A stretch of DNA of 64,000 nt from contig NZ_QVON01000003.1 in the NCBI RefSeq assembly GCF_003426735.1, positions 496,001 to 560,000 of the forward strand, read 5' to 3'. Position 1 is the first letter of the stretch. Each line of letters begins with the position of its first letter. The stretch comes from Arenibacter sp. P308M17 (GTDB taxonomy: Bacteria; Bacteroidota; Bacteroidia; Flavobacteriales; Flavobacteriaceae). The position numbers were made by a program, and so were the translations under genes. Under the pieces are notes generated by a model. It did not search any database, had not been told where the DNA came from, and was given only the letters and a program-made list of their open reading frames with translations. Below, piece after piece: positions 52,276 through 60,650 of the stretch.

Positions 52276-53139
52276 TCATAGTTTTTTCGACATCCACCAT
52301 GCGTTCACATCTTTAAAATCCTTGTACAGGTTTGACATGTCCCTGCATTTTGGGCTTTGTTCCATCAATAATTCAGTGGCAATTTTACCTGTTTTGTCAT
52401 TGTCCAGGTAGAGCTGTACGGATTCATAGCTTTCAAATAGTCTAGGTATTTTTTCCACAAAGGCAAGGGAATTCAATATCAATAGGTCATTTTCACCCCG
52501 TAGTTTTTTGTCCCGTTCCAACAGGCTCAACATATCGAACATTCCCTCTGTGACAATTAGCCTTCTTTTTCCATAATTGATGTATGTCATATCCTTTGGG
52601 GAACTTGAGTTCTTGACATATTTGTTGCGCAGTTCCCATCCATAGGAATCGTTTTGTAAACCGATGGCGAAGTACATTCTGTCCCTCAAGCTATAGTGGA
52701 CCTCCCTGCACAGTCCCAGGGCCGTTGGCAAGGAAATTCCCCTTACTTCCACATACTCCTGTAGGGCATTATGGCCCAGTACTCTTACATCCCTAATTTT
52801 GATCCCCTCTTCATTAAATTCATTAAAACGATGCTGGTGAAAAGAAAGAGAGATCTGGCCGTTTTCCAACCAGTCCAATGCTTCCCTAACGGATGATCCG
52901 TTTACAATACAGACCAGGTCGATCACATTGCCCCCTTTCCCCGCCCCATGGTCGTACCATCTATTGAGTTCCTTGGACACCTTGAAAGAGGCTTGGGTTT
53001 CTGACCTGAAAGGACTCAGGAACCAAGCTTCTTTGACCGATGTCCGTGTGGGAAAGTGCCCGAGTTTTGCCAGCGCTTTTTCGATGGGAAAATCCCGGGC
53101 TGTTTCACACCGTGTCCTAAATGTTTTTTTTCTTTTCAT
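52276..53139 (-). CDS. Toprim-domain primase of the mobile element
   Basis: A 287-residue protein. The N-terminal third (FPTRTSVKEAWFLSPFRSETQASF, WYDHGAGKGGNVIDLVCI) has the layout of the CHC2 DNA-primase domain but lacks the usual zinc cysteines. The C-terminal part is a Toprim domain (IVTEGMFDMLSLLE with the glutamate, QLYLDNDKTGK with the DxD). Together they suggest replication priming for the element. It lies between mobC and the vapE-type gene, with a repeat cluster upstream. Confidence 0.88.
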   Translation of the reverse strand: MKRKKTFRTRCETARDFPIEKALAKLGHFPTRTSVKEAWFLSPFRSETQASFKVSKELNRWYDHGAGKGGNVIDLVCIVNGSSVREALDWLENGQISLSFHQHRFNEFNEEGIKIRDVRVLGHNALQEYVEVRGISLPTALGLCREVHYSLRDRMYFAIGLQNDSYGWELRNKYVKNSSSPKDMTYINYGKRRLIVTEGMFDMLSLLERDKKLRGENDLLILNSLAFVEKIPRLFESYESVQLYLDNDKTGKIATELLMEQSPKCRDMSNLYKDFKDVNAWWMSKKL

Positions 53140-53169
53140 CAGCCGGTTCTTTTTTTTGATTTTCTCTTA

Positions 53170-53350
53170 CCTTCTTACCTAAGTCCCTGTTTATATAGGT
53201 TAAGAACCTAGGTAGTACTGATTTTGATGTTACCCATCCTACCCTAATAGGTAGGTTAGGTAATACCTAGGTAACCAGTAGTTAATGTATCCTACCTAGA
53301 GGTAGCTCCCGCTGTTGGGGAGGTCATGCCCCATTAGGTAACTAGGTAGG
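53170..53350. repeat. TAGGTA/TACCTA iteron-like cluster
   Basis: At least nine copies of TAGGTA or its complement in 180 nt (for example at 53210, 53250, 53258, 53269, 53336 and 53343), including the palindrome TACCTAGGTA at 53264-53273, and a small GGGG/CCCC hairpin at 53315-53333. The spacing is irregular. It separates the primase and helicase genes and looks like a replication or transfer origin. Confidence 0.75.
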
Positions 53351-53366
53351 TGCTTTTGCACTTTTT

Positions 53367-54560
53367 CTATACTTCCACCTCCAAAGGGCTATCGGTAAAT
53401 ACAGGTTTTGCCAGATATCCGTATACCTGCCGCTTGGGATGTTTTACCCTTTGGAAGTTGAACCCGGACAGTGCCCGCCCCAGGTTGATCTGGTTCAGTC
53501 TCAGATTGAGGTGCCTTAGCTTTACCAACACGTCCGAGGCCGTCACGAAATCCACCATGTCGTTGGATTTTTCAAAGTATTTGGAGACCAGTTCCTCCTC
53601 GGTGGTCAATTTGGTGTATTTTTTATTGCGCTCCTCGTTCTCCAGAATATCGGTCAAGGTGAGCTCTGGATTGAATGAAGGATCATGATAGGCCAGATGA
53701 TAGGCCTGGATCCAGACGTCCTTGATCTCCATTTCCCTGGAATAGGAAAAATCTATCTTGTCCCTGAGCTCAAAGCAAAGCCACCGTACCGATCCCGTCT
53801 CGTCGTTCAAAAAGGAGGACATATTGGTGGAGCCCAAAAAGGAACAGATCCTGGGCAGGGTAGTGTTCTTCCTGTCGTAGGGAAGCCGTTCATTGATAAA
53901 GGTCTTAGAGAAAAATGCTTTTAGGGCATTTACATCCTTTTTGGTCAGTACGGCCAATTCGTCCAGATTGTACAAAAAATTGCGGCACAATTGGATGCGT
54001 GCGTCCTTGTCGTTGCTGATGTCCTCTGCCATATAATCGGAGAGTTCCGGGGGACAGATAAAGCGGCACCAGGTGGATTTGCCAGAGCTTTGTCCCTTAT
54101 GGCTTATTATCAGTGCCTGTTTGTTGAAATAGGCAGGTTCCAGGGCACATTTTATGGCCCGGACCAACCATTTTTTGAGGTGGTAAACAAAGGCCCCATC
54201 ATCATAGGTGGGGACATAGGATGCCAATTTCAGGATATGGTCCTCACCGTTCCATTTTGGGAGGGATTCAAAATATGCCCTGATCGGATTGTATTTCGGG
54301 ATAAGTTCCGATCGGATCAGGATCTCCAGTTTCCCCGTGCTGATATCGATACCCGCCTTGGCAAGTTCTATGATCAGGGAATTGAGGTTCAGATAGGACC
54401 ATTCCGTTGTGTGTTTGAAAGATATCTGGAAATCATGGGATATCTCGTTGTACATAATGTCGTACTTCCCCTCCAGGTATTCGATGGTATAATCGTAGAT
54501 GGTCTTTTTTTTGGCATCCTTTACATTGTAAAGTCGATTGCCCTGATCCCCGACTATCAT
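53367..54560 (-). CDS. VapE-type (virulence-associated E) helicase-like protein
   Basis: A 397-residue protein with Walker A motif HKGQSSGKSTW at about residue 148, then DISNDKDARIQL and LDELAVLTKKDVNALKAF, the usual VapE/DUF3987-like pattern. VapE proteins act as P-loop ATPases in replication of mobile islands. It overlaps the HTH gene by 4 nt (ATGA), so they are coupled. Next on the strand is the iteron cluster and then the primase. Confidence 0.88.
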   Translation of the reverse strand: MIVGDQGNRLYNVKDAKKKTIYDYTIEYLEGKYDIMYNEISHDFQISFKHTTEWSYLNLNSLIIELAKAGIDISTGKLEILIRSELIPKYNPIRAYFESLPKWNGEDHILKLASYVPTYDDGAFVYHLKKWLVRAIKCALEPAYFNKQALIISHKGQSSGKSTWCRFICPPELSDYMAEDISNDKDARIQLCRNFLYNLDELAVLTKKDVNALKAFFSKTFINERLPYDRKNTTLPRICSFLGSTNMSSFLNDETGSVRWLCFELRDKIDFSYSREMEIKDVWIQAYHLAYHDPSFNPELTLTDILENEERNKKYTKLTTEEELVSKYFEKSNDMVDFVTASDVLVKLRHLNLRLNQINLGRALSGFNFQRVKHPKRQVYGYLAKPVFTDSPLEVEV

Positions 54561-54844
54561 GAGCTTGTAATTTTGAAAGAGTCTCCCTTCGCATCGCTAT
54601 CAAAATGACTTGGGTGCAAAATGCCATTTTGCAGTAGCCAGTCGTTCAGCTTCTTCTTTTCAAAGAAGATCAGTTTCCCATTGGGCTTGGAGTGTGGTAT
54701 ATTTCCGGAAGAAGTAAGTTTATAAAGATAACTTCTTGAAATTCCCGTATAGTCACAGGTTTCCTCAAAGGTCAGTACCTCTTTATGGGCCGTCATGAGC
54801 CTTTCCAAACGGTCCAGTCGTTCAAGTATTAAAAAATTGTCCAT
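54557..54844 (-). CDS. Excisionase-like helix-turn-helix protein
   Basis: A 95-residue protein. Residues about 22-70 form an excisionase/MerR-like HTH (LTFEETCDYTGISRSYLYKL, then IPHSKPNGKLIFFEKKKLNDWL). This family directs excision of integrated elements or controls their genes. ATG 54844 gives a soluble protein; a longer frame starting at 54955 would add an unlikely hydrophobic N-terminus. It is the first gene of the replication operon. Confidence 0.88.
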   Translation of the reverse strand: MDNFLILERLDRLERLMTAHKEVLTFEETCDYTGISRSYLYKLTSSGNIPHSKPNGKLIFFEKKKLNDWLLQNGILHPSHFDSDAKGDSFKITSS

Positions 54845-54990
54845 TTTGTTTCTTTTTAGGTTACGAAATGAACAAAAGCGCTTTTGTCTTTCTACAGTAT
54901 TGTAGGTAGGATAAATGTATAAAAATAGGCAAAAAAGGAATCTGAAAAATTGCAATATTTATTCACAACTAGGTGATATATAATTATTTA

Positions 54991-55061
54991 CATCAAATCA
55001 TATCAAATAATATTGCACTTAGCTTCACTTAATTTTATTGGATATCATTTGATATCAAATG
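54991..55061. repeat. ATCAAAT motif cluster with 16-bp palindrome
   Basis: CATCAAAT, CATATCAAAT and the palindrome CATTTGATATCAAATG (55046-55061). The motif TGATATCAAATGG recurs at 60630-60642 and in the palindrome at 60373-60410. Confidence 0.65.
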
Positions 55062-55316
55062 GCCACAACATATAGCAATGGAAAAATGTCGATTTCTAGG
55101 TGACTTTGTAGTTATTAACAATGAATTTAGAAGGGCCAGGTAAATAATGGCTTCTAAAAACACAGATTTCTTCATTTGCATTTCTGCAATTGTAATTTTC
55201 CCCAAAGGTTTTTATGAATGACCTCCTAGGTATTTCAGATGTAAAGGTTTTAATTTTCGAAGTGGACTTTTGCAAACTAAATTTGAAGTAGGTTTAGCAA
55301 TCTTCCAAATAATGTA

Positions 55317-55346
55317 GACCCTTAAAAGGTTGGTTTTAAGGGACGA
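55317..55346. terminator. Hairpin flanking the metal cassette, left side
   Basis: CCCTTAAAA/TTTTAAGGG, 9 bp around a 6-nt loop. It is closely similar to the hairpin at 60090-60119 in the same orientation. It could end the CDF gene transcript or mark a cassette border. Confidence 0.6.
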
Positions 55347-55368
55347 TTTACATTCTTTTTTCGATATA

Positions 55369-56163
55369 CTACTTACCCAGTTTCAGTATCCGTATTGCCC
55401 CCTGTACTACCAATACGAAGACAATAGCACCGATGACCAGATCCGGTAGCCCCGAATCTAGCCAAAGAACAAGTAGACCCGCAATGATAACCCCGAGATT
55501 TATAATAACATCATTTGATGTAAAAATCATGCTAGCTTGCATATGGGCATCTTCTTTGCTCTTTGATTTTTGAAGTAGATAAAGGCAGAATGCATTCGCT
55601 ATGAGCGCAAAAACGGATATAACAATCATAGTAGAGAAATCGGGTAGTTTTTCATTTCCCAAAAACCTTCTCAATATTTCTAGAAATCCCAAAGCTGCAA
55701 GTATTATTTGAAAATATCCTGCGATTTTCGCAATCCGTTTCTTTTTGGTCAAAGTGCCCCCAACTGCGAAAAGACTGATTCCATATACAAATGAATCCGC
55801 CAACATATCGAGGCTATCCGCAACCAAGCCCATTGATTTTGAAATAAGGCCAGTTGTCATTTCGATTAAGAAAAAAGCGAAATTTATGGCCAGTACAATC
55901 CAAAGTAACTTTTTTTGGTTTGTATTTTCATTAAAGTTCTTTTGGTCGGTCTGTTCTGTTAAAATTTTCTTTCCGCCCAATTTTAAATCGATAATCGACT
56001 TTTCAATTTGGTCAGTCTGTCCGTCGTGAAAAACGATTAATTTTCTATTAGTAATATCGAAGTCAAGATTTTTAATTCCTGAAATTCCGTCCAGTTTCAT
56101 TCGGATTAGGTTTTCCTCGGAAGGACAATCCATTTTGGTAATTTCAAATATTGTTTTGTTCAT
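55369..56163 (-). CDS. CDF cation transporter with N-terminal HMA-like domain
   Basis: A 264-residue protein. Residues 1-65 resemble a heavy-metal-associated fold with the metal motif KMDCPSEEN. The remainder is a cation-diffusion facilitator with six membrane segments and the metal-site stretch DSLDMLADSFVYG (residues about 113-125). Zinc, cadmium or cobalt export is usual for the family. ATG 56163 was chosen because the gene then starts just after the TonB-receptor stop; longer starts overlap that gene. It is the last gene of the metal operon. Confidence 0.88.
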   Translation of the reverse strand: MNKTIFEITKMDCPSEENLIRMKLDGISGIKNLDFDITNRKLIVFHDGQTDQIEKSIIDLKLGGKKILTEQTDQKNFNENTNQKKLLWIVLAINFAFFLIEMTTGLISKSMGLVADSLDMLADSFVYGISLFAVGGTLTKKKRIAKIAGYFQIILAALGFLEILRRFLGNEKLPDFSTMIVISVFALIANAFCLYLLQKSKSKEDAHMQASMIFTSNDVIINLGVIIAGLLVLWLDSGLPDLVIGAIVFVLVVQGAIRILKLGK

Positions 56164-56164
56164 T

Positions 56165-58348
56165 TTAGTCTTCATCTTCGTTACCAAATGGTTTTATGAT
56201 TACTCCTACGCTAAAAATAAAACCGTCAGTAGGCGCATAAATTTCCGGGAATTCTGGGCTGTCGTGTGGCGGCAAGACCAAAGGTGAAAACCTGCTTTGT
56301 CTTCTGTCAGTAAAGTTTTCAAAATTCAAAAAGGTTGTTCCCCATTTGAAATTGCGCATTGCCACAAAACCCATTGTAACAAAATCCGTGGTTTCTGTGC
56401 CGGTTGACAAAAACTGCTTTCCTATGTAAAAAGTTTCGTAACCTATTCGCCATTTATCGGATTCGTACATCAAAACACTACCCACGTTGTGCTTTGCTGT
56501 GAGTGGTTTTTGGGGATTTCCTGCTAAATAATTCAGTTTTGTGTCGATGAGTGCGTAGTTTAGAAACCATCTAAAATCCTTGTATGTAAACTTGATATTG
56601 GTTTCCGCTCCTTTACTTATTATTTTATCGGTTGCATTTTCAAACGTAAAAAATCCATCGTCTGTAGAATTTAATAATAGTCCGTTGTTGATAGCTGAAA
56701 CGTAGAAGAGTTGGTTAATGCTAAAACTTACAGCATCGAATAATCGTGCCTGATAGTTCACATCAAAATTAACACCATAGGAACGTTCGGCTTTAAGTGC
56801 AGCTTTATCTATTGCGAGAACATTTTCAAAATTTATATTTTCAGCCTCTTCGGTAAAAATATCTGGTATTTTGTAACCTAGGCCACCACCAATTCTGCTC
56901 GAAAATCCGCTATCGTTCTTGTAAAGCAAGGAGACTCTTGGAAGTGGAAAAAAACCGAAATCCGTATTGTAGTCTGCTCTTAATCCTGTTTCTAAAATCC
57001 AATTATCTGAAATGTCGTAAATGTTGTTTACAAATGTTCCATACGTAACGTCTCTTTGGTCACGTTGTAATGTTGCATTATCATTTTCATCAAAATTGGA
57101 TGTGTATAAATTTGCTCCAATAATCCAATCTGCTTTTTTAGATGCCTTTTGATAGTTGATTTCTGTGAAAGTATTAGTTTGTTTTCCATCAAAACTAAAA
57201 TCGGGAATAGACAGCTTTCTATCGAAAAATGAGATGCTATTTTTGATGTTCAATGAACTGACCGAATCCATCTGTTTTTCGTAAACAGTCTGACTGCTCA
57301 ATCTTTTAGAAAGATTTTCTTCGGTATATTGATGAATCCCATTTTCGCCACTTTCAATTTTTGTGATATCGCCACCAATTCTGTCGTCATAAGTTCCATT
57401 GAGACCTATCCAAAACGTTGTTTTATCTGAAGGGTAATAAAAGAATTTTGGGTTAAAAGACAACGATGTTGTTTTTGGTAGATTACTGAAACCATCATCT
57501 TCTGGGTCATACGCTTTTTGGTAATGACCAGAACCGTACAACGAGACTCCAAATTTTTCATTCCGCACGCTGTAAAAGACATTTGCTGTACTACCTAGCG
57601 CTTGTGTTTGGGTGAGCATAAAATCCAAGGATGGTTCTTCATCAGGTGTTTTCGATACCATATTTATTAAACCTGCAATAGCCCCACCACCATAAAGTGT
57701 TGAAGAACTTCCTTTTATTATCTCAAATTGTTGTAGGTCTAAAGGCGGAATTTGTAGAATACTCAAACCACTTGAAAATCCACCATACAAAGGAAATCCG
57801 TCTCTTAAAAGCTGAGTATATCTACCGTCAAGCCCTTGAATTCTGATGTTTGTGTTTCCACTACTTAACGAGGTTTGTTGCATTTGTATTCCGGTACTTT
57901 CTCGAAGTACCATTGAAATATTGGTTGGATTCATTACTGCTTTTTCGCCTAATTCTTCCACTCCAATAAATTCAATTCTTGTTGGAATTTTTCTTACTGT
58001 CCGTGTACTTCTTGAAGATTGTATAACGACTTCGTCAAGTTCATTCCTTCTTGATTCGAGCTTGAAAAAGAACTCTTTTTTTGTACCAACCTCAATAGTG
58101 GTTTCGATAGTTCTGAAACCAACGTATGAAATTTTTACGGCTTGGTTTCCGTTCGGGATTTCTGTAAACGTTGCTATTCCGTCAAAATTGGTTATTGCTC
58201 CCTTTTCAAGTTCTTCAAAATAAACTGTCGCTCCTGGTAGTGGCTGATTGGTTTCCGTGTCGGCAACAAAAATTGAAACATCGCTTGTTTGTGCGAAAGA
58301 TATAAGTGATAATGCTAAACATAATATAGTTACATATGCTTTTTTCAT
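56165..58348 (-). CDS. TonB-dependent outer-membrane receptor
   Basis: A 727-residue receptor. A signal peptide (LALSLISFAQ) is followed by a carboxypeptidase-regulatory-like beta domain (residues about 23-105), a plug (SMVLRESTGIQMQQT, IRIQGLDGRYTQLLRDG, IIKGSSSTLYGGGAIAGLI) and a 22-strand barrel. The form resembles cobalamin/iron-type (BtuB-like) receptors, but the ligand is unknown. Base composition is lower in GC than the neighbouring mobilisation genes. It sits between a Fur regulator and a CDF exporter, so a metal or metal chelate is likely. Confidence 0.93.
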   Translation of the reverse strand: MKKAYVTILCLALSLISFAQTSDVSIFVADTETNQPLPGATVYFEELEKGAITNFDGIATFTEIPNGNQAVKISYVGFRTIETTIEVGTKKEFFFKLESRRNELDEVVIQSSRSTRTVRKIPTRIEFIGVEELGEKAVMNPTNISMVLRESTGIQMQQTSLSSGNTNIRIQGLDGRYTQLLRDGFPLYGGFSSGLSILQIPPLDLQQFEIIKGSSSTLYGGGAIAGLINMVSKTPDEEPSLDFMLTQTQALGSTANVFYSVRNEKFGVSLYGSGHYQKAYDPEDDGFSNLPKTTSLSFNPKFFYYPSDKTTFWIGLNGTYDDRIGGDITKIESGENGIHQYTEENLSKRLSSQTVYEKQMDSVSSLNIKNSISFFDRKLSIPDFSFDGKQTNTFTEINYQKASKKADWIIGANLYTSNFDENDNATLQRDQRDVTYGTFVNNIYDISDNWILETGLRADYNTDFGFFPLPRVSLLYKNDSGFSSRIGGGLGYKIPDIFTEEAENINFENVLAIDKAALKAERSYGVNFDVNYQARLFDAVSFSINQLFYVSAINNGLLLNSTDDGFFTFENATDKIISKGAETNIKFTYKDFRWFLNYALIDTKLNYLAGNPQKPLTAKHNVGSVLMYESDKWRIGYETFYIGKQFLSTGTETTDFVTMGFVAMRNFKWGTTFLNFENFTDRRQSRFSPLVLPPHDSPEFPEIYAPTDGFIFSVGVIIKPFGNEDED

Positions 58349-58415
58349 TTGCTAATTCTGGTTTTTAAGAATATTGCAAATGTATTTAGCTTTTAGTGCA
58401 ACTCGATTGCAAAGA

Positions 58416-58826
58416 TTATCTGTTGCAGTTGTCGCACAAGCCTTTCACGACCATATTTGCTTGTTGCAACTTGAAATTTTTTGGAAGTTGAATATTGGGA
58501 ATAGGAATGTCGAAAAGACAAAACGTTTTGTCACAGTTAGTACAATAAAAATGATAGTGCAAATCTATTGGGTCGCAATTGCAACCTTCAGCGCAAACTG
58601 CATATTTGGTCATTCCAGAGCCATCTTCAATACTGTGAATTACTTTGTTTTCCTCAAAAGTCTTTAATGTTCTAAAAATAGAACTTCTGTCAGTATATGC
58701 CAATGCGTTTTCGATATCCTTTAGCGATTGGGCTTTTTCATGGCTTAAAAGATGGCGTAAAACCACAGTTCTAACTGCGGTATTTTTCACCTTTTTTATT
58801 TTTAGGATTTCTTCTTCCGTTTGCAT
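58416..58826 (-). CDS. Fur-family transcriptional regulator
   Basis: A 136-residue metalloregulator. The winged helix (SLKDIENALAYTDRSSIFRTLKTFEEN) is followed by the metal/dimer domain with HYHFYCTNCDKTFC and the second pair LCDNC, the structural zinc site. The cysteine-rich GCNCDP stretch is extra. It could be Zur- or PerR-like. It is 67 nt upstream of the TonB receptor and probably regulates the cassette in response to metal. Confidence 0.92.
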   Translation of the reverse strand: MQTEEEILKIKKVKNTAVRTVVLRHLLSHEKAQSLKDIENALAYTDRSSIFRTLKTFEENKVIHSIEDGSGMTKYAVCAEGCNCDPIDLHYHFYCTNCDKTFCLFDIPIPNIQLPKNFKLQQANMVVKGLCDNCNR

Positions 58827-58861
58827 TTTCCTAATATATCATTTTTTAGAGTGTTGTCTTT

Positions 58862-59068
58862 TCAGCAACAACTTTTGTTTTCTTGAATCGGCGGACAAGA
58901 TACAGTTCCGTAAGAACAATAAACACAACAATCTCCTTCTTTTGGTTTCAGCACCGTTTTGCAACTCTCACATTCATAAAAGAATTGACATGCCGTTGTT
59001 GGCATTTCCTCTATTTTTTGGTGTCCGCAACTAGGACAGAAAATCGTAGATTCGAACTGTATCTCCAT
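58862..59068 (-). CDS. GDCCVxC-domain metal-binding protein
   Basis: A 68-residue protein with three cysteine pairs: CPSCGHQ near the start, CESC, then the GDCCVYC signature and a final CC. The family is small, cysteine-rich and repeatedly found next to mercury-transport genes, so metal carriage is likely. It shares a base with the preceding gene's stop (TAATG), showing coupling to merTP. Confidence 0.88.
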   Translation of the reverse strand: MEIQFESTIFCPSCGHQKIEEMPTTACQFFYECESCKTVLKPKEGDCCVYCSYGTVSCPPIQENKSCC

Positions 59069-59661
59069 TACTTCACTATTTTATATCCAGTTTTTAAGAT
59101 TGCCTCTTCAATCTTTCCTGCATCGACTTTTGCATGGTCGAATTTTATGACGGTATTCGCTTTTTCGAAATCGGCCTTGACGTTAAATATTCCGTCCAAC
59201 TTGTTTATCTCACTTTCAACATGGGCTTCGCACCCTAGGCAGGTCATTCCTTTTACATCCACCGTGATTTCTCTTATATTGTTGGACATGGTAGGGGTGT
59301 CGTTTGTTTTGTTCTGTGGATAGAACACGGAGGAATAATAGGGAAACGCCAGCATTATGGCCGCAAATACGGTAACTATCCCTAGGAATTTCTTGGATTG
59401 CCAAAACGATGTTTTTTCATCTTCATCACAAGCGCATTCCAACTCTTCTTGCATCCTTGGCCGCAACCGTTGATACCACTCAAAGACCAAAACTAGAACC
59501 GTTAGACCAATCAAGTACGGTCTAAAAGGATTAATCCACGAAAATGTGGATGCTATACCACTTGTTCCGGCCAACATTGCCAATACGGGAGAAATACAGC
59601 ATAATGATGCCGTTGTCGCCGTAAGTAGAGATGTGCCTATCAATTTTTTATTGTGCTTCAT
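59068..59661 (-). CDS. Mercuric transport fusion protein MerT-MerP
   Basis: A 197-residue fusion. The N-terminal MerT half has three membrane segments with the vicinal cysteine pair LCCISPVL in the first and a second pair-like CACDED loop. The C-terminal half is a MerP/HMA domain with GMTCLGCEAHVE. It imports Hg(II) from periplasm to cytoplasm, normally for MerA to reduce. No merA is visible in this window. It starts 3 nt after the ArsR gene and is coupled downstream. Confidence 0.92.
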   Translation of the reverse strand: MKHNKKLIGTSLLTATTASLCCISPVLAMLAGTSGIASTFSWINPFRPYLIGLTVLVLVFEWYQRLRPRMQEELECACDEDEKTSFWQSKKFLGIVTVFAAIMLAFPYYSSVFYPQNKTNDTPTMSNNIREITVDVKGMTCLGCEAHVESEINKLDGIFNVKADFEKANTVIKFDHAKVDAGKIEEAILKTGYKIVK

Positions 59662-59664
59662 TCT

Positions 59665-60033
59665 TTATACCAATACTTTATTGTCCTTTACCATTTCAAA
59701 TATAGGTGTCATTATGAAGGATTTGTCCTTATTTAGCGAATAGAAAACGGTCTGTGCCTCTTTAGTAGTGTATACAATATCTCTATCCCTCAATTTTCTC
59801 AAGTGTTGGGAAATTGCGGAAACGTTCATTTCCAAAATATCGCTTAAATCACAAACACATAGTCTTCCTTCTTTTTGAAGCAAATAAAGAATCTGAAGGC
59901 GAACTTTGTTTCCCGCTAAATTTAAAACCTCGGAAATCAATGCCAGGGAACCATCCAATTCCCCAATAGATGTCCTACAGTCCATTATCTGTTTTGCATT
60001 CGCTTCTAGTCTTATACATGGTTGATTTTCCAT
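59665..60033 (-). CDS. ArsR/SmtB-family metal-sensing repressor
   Basis: A 122-residue winged-helix repressor. The metal motif RLCVCDL in helix 3 and the recognition helix MNVSAISQHLRKLRDRDIV are both clear. It leads the metal operon and would derepress it when metal binds the cysteine pair. ATG 60033 (MENQPC) was chosen; an upstream ATG at 60066 adds 11 lysine-rich residues. It shows that the cassette is controlled by its own sensor. Confidence 0.92.
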   Translation of the reverse strand: MENQPCIRLEANAKQIMDCRTSIGELDGSLALISEVLNLAGNKVRLQILYLLQKEGRLCVCDLSDILEMNVSAISQHLRKLRDRDIVYTTKEAQTVFYSLNKDKSFIMTPIFEMVKDNKVLV

Positions 60034-60089
60034 AGTATAAAGATATCTTTTTTTGTATTTAAGCAAATACTAAAATACGTTAAAATTAC

Positions 60090-60119
60090 TGTCCCTTAAA
60101 AAGGCCGTTTTATGGGACA
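60090..60119. repeat. Hairpin flanking the metal cassette, right side
   Basis: TGTCCC-T-TAAAA pairs with TTTTA-T-GGGACA around AGGCCG. Similar to 55317-55346 in sequence and orientation. Its 3' half recurs exactly as TTTTATGGGACACTT at 60194-60208. Confidence 0.65.
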
Positions 60120-60372
60120 CTTTTGAGAAAACTGATATTCTTTTATCCCAGTGTTCCATTCTTGGTCCTTTTTAGTAGTTTCGCTAATTAACCTTTTATG
60201 GGACACTTATGGTAGTAGGATATGCCTAGGTTTTTACAATAGATTAATTATTAAGTTCACAAATAAAACCTTTGGCAAGTGGGGCATATGATTTGTTCCA
60301 ATACTGGCACTGAAAGATTCTAAAAATATGGATTGAATAATGAAAACAGAAGTCTATAAAACATATTTGCTG

Positions 60373-60410
60373 CATTTTGACATCAAATGATATCATTTGA
60401 TGTCAAAATG
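60373..60410. repeat. Perfect 38-bp palindrome
   Basis: The left half CATTTTGACATCAAATGAT is exactly complementary to the right half. It contains ATCAAAT in both orientations and lies 17 nt left of a tandem repeat and 83 nt left of the tRNA fragment. Confidence 0.9.
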
Positions 60411-60426
60411 ATTTTTAACATATTTC

Positions 60427-60447
60427 GCGTGCAAATTGCGTGCAAAT
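60427..60447 (+). repeat. Tandem 10-mer left of the attachment core
   Basis: GCGTGCAAAT at 60427-60436 and 60438-60447, period 11. Suggestive of integrase arm-type binding sites. Confidence 0.7.
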
Positions 60448-60452
60448 GAAAA

Positions 60453-60483
60453 AAGCTTCAAAAGTTAAAAACTCTTGAAGCTT
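60453..60483 (-). terminator. Terminator downstream of the tRNA-Ala fragment
   Basis: AAGCTTCAA/TTGAAGCTT stem with inner AGTT/AACT and a T-run on the minus strand. It starts 9 nt after the CCA end and would terminate a minus-strand tRNA transcript. Confidence 0.75.
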
Positions 60484-60492
60484 CGTGTTTAT

Positions 60493-60539
<47 letters not shown>

Positions 60540-60650
60540 GCAAAAATTCTAGTATGTTTATTTCAAATAATTATATAAATATTTGATTTTCAACTATTTG
60601 TATTTATTTAAAATTATTAACCATTATATGATATCAAATGGTATGAAGAA

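Larger units (their letters stand above)
54845..55368. other. AT-rich regulatory/replication region between the replication operon and the metal cassette
   Basis: 524 nt. It contains ATCAAAT-type motifs at 54992, 55002, 55047 (inverted) and 55054, the palindrome CATTTGATATCAAATG at 55046-55061, and a hairpin at 55317-55346 that resembles one beyond the other end of the cassette. No gene is supported. Confidence 0.6.

Noticed and set aside
53170-53350. CRISPR array
   Set aside because: The repeats are only 6-10 bp with irregular spacing and no uniform spacers.
53991-54608. 205-aa plus-strand frame opposite the VapE gene
   Set aside because: No domain, no start signals, and fully antisense to a gene with a clear Walker A motif.
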